From assembly GCF_963855985.1 (NCBI RefSeq), contig NC_087105.1:2110501-2174500 (forward strand): a stretch of 64,000 nucleotides of DNA, given 5' to 3'. Under the pieces are notes generated by a model. It was not told the DNA's origin. It searched no databases and saw only the letters and a list, made by a program, of their open reading frames with translations. Made by a program: the position numbers and the translations under genes. Every line of letters begins with the position of its first letter. Position 1 is the first letter of the stretch. This document shows positions 63,064 through 64,000 of this stretch, piece after piece. The DNA comes from Ostrinia nubilalis. Lineage: Eukaryota > Arthropoda > Insecta > Lepidoptera > Crambidae.

Positions 63064-63387
63064 ATACTCATAATCCCCCTTAGGCTGGTTTTAGTGTCAC
63101 GCGGACTGTCAGTGCGGATCGCTCCGCACAGCCGATCTGTATGAACTGCTAGGGAGCGAGCGGTTCCTCCGGACCACATTACTCTAAAACGCTCCCTAGA
63201 AGTTCATAGAGATTGGCCGTGCGGAGCGGGTCCGCACCGGACGGTCCGCGTGACACTAAAACCAGCCTAACTAATAAAAAGTTACACAGTTGTTGAACAC
63301 TTTTAAAATGACGTTTCCATATTAAACGTCACTTTAAAACACTGTTCAACGAGCGTGTAAGTTTTATTAGTAAGGGGGTATGAGTAT
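63064..63387. mobile_element. MITE interrupted by a second MITE
   Basis: Outer ends ATACTCATAATCCCCCTTA (63064) and TAAGGGGGTATGAGTAT (to 63387), continued inward by CTAATAAAAAGTTACAC and its counterpart. The left arm is split by the element at 63083-63267. Confidence 0.75.
63083..63267. mobile_element. 185-bp MITE nested in 63064-63387
   Basis: Ends GGCTGGTTTTAGTGTCACGC and its complement, with TTA on the left and TAA on the right. GC-rich palindromic interior (TGCGGATCGCTCCGCA). Confidence 0.8.
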
Positions 63388-63400
63388 ACAATTATACATA

Positions 63401-63550
63401 GATGAACTACACTGAACTGTCCCACCAAACACATTGACAGGGCGCCACCATGTTCAACTGTATAGATTCCAAAATGGCAAAAATCGGAACCAGCGATCCG
63501 GTATTGACGGTGGCGCTGCCCACGGGTGGGACAGTTCTTTGTGGTTCATC
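63401..63550. mobile_element. 150-bp MITE, GATGAAC ends, TA target site
   Basis: GATGAACTACACTGAACTGT and its near complement at the right (ACAGTTCTTTGTGGTTCATC), each flanked by TA. Confidence 0.75.
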
Positions 63551-64000
63551 TATAAAATATTTTGACAAGACAGTGATATCGAAATGGTTATAGGTCTTAA
63601 TTCAGTTAGTGCCTGAGGTATGGTATGGGAGCGACGCAGGAGTGTTTTTAAGATGCCAAACGTCAGCGAGACTTCAAATATGATTCAGATTTATCGAGAG
63701 AGAAGAATACTGGCGCACTGTAGTACAGGCTTCTCGCCTAGTTAAGACTCCAGTTCTCTCACAATCTTACCCTGTTCAAATAGTACAGTCACGGAATGAA
63801 AAGGTTCGTCAGTTTTCAAATTGATTCCTTCAACGAATCACGAGCACATATTACCTTTTGAAACTATGTTACAGAATAATCTCGAGTTAGAGAATATAAT
63901 CTTTAACCGTTCTTCAGTAAAGTTCAAACTTATTCAAATTAAAGTTGTTTGACGATTTAACTTGTCAAGAAGATTATTATGATTGATAAACTAAAACCTT

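Noticed and set aside
59029..64000. Short open frames in the last 5 kb
   Set aside because: All under about 90 codons, no domain, AT-rich codon use, and several overlap MITEs (for example 60116-60251).

Overview
The window is a repeat-rich piece of animal nuclear DNA, most likely from a moth or butterfly (Lepidoptera). Genes have GT-AG introns and AATAAA poly(A) signals. About half the sequence is LINE debris, a tRNA-derived SINE and many short inverted-repeat elements (MITEs) of types common in lepidopteran genomes. No prokaryotic features are present. The species cannot be named from sequence alone.

Six protein-coding units are supported. (1) 1-18229 (+): the 3' part of a SEL1L/Hrd3 gene (ER-associated degradation), rebuilt as 8 exons in continuous phase. 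Two of its exons have been tandemly multiplied inside the gene (7 copies and 4 copies), and a 10.4-kb intron is packed with LINEs and two large palindromes. (2) 19523-20515 (+): a two-exon MADF-BESS protein. (3, 4) 33354-22629 (-): a MOCS2 locus in which a MoaD-type small subunit (MOCS2A) is followed by a MoaE-type large subunit (MOCS2B) in a bicistronic arrangement. The MoaE part is spliced in frame to an MBIP-like C-terminus, as known for the fly ATAC-complex subunit. (5) 40966-46833 (+): a 1955-residue TACC homologue with an intronless CDS, containing amplified SDP-type repeats and the C-terminal TACC coiled coil. (6) 48416-56560 (+): IFT46 (intraflagellar transport), 7 exons, with extra copies of exon 4 and of the last exon.

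The most unusual theme is local tandem duplication of exon pieces with their introns in three unrelated genes (SEL1L, MOCS2B, IFT46). Most copies keep an open reading frame and the splice donor. Four SEL1L copies are 132-bp phase-symmetric candidate cassettes. Transposons inserted into some copies give a relative date to the duplications.

The rest is mobile DNA: a LINE with one uninterrupted EN-RT frame (13504-16655), decayed LINEs, RTE-like 3' tails, non-autonomous hAT elements with 8-bp target duplications, Harbinger-like MITEs with TTA duplications, mariner-like MITEs with TA duplications, and fold-backs at 9590-10693, 10984-12423 and 34807-37747. The last 6 kb (57960-64000) holds MITEs but no gene I can support.
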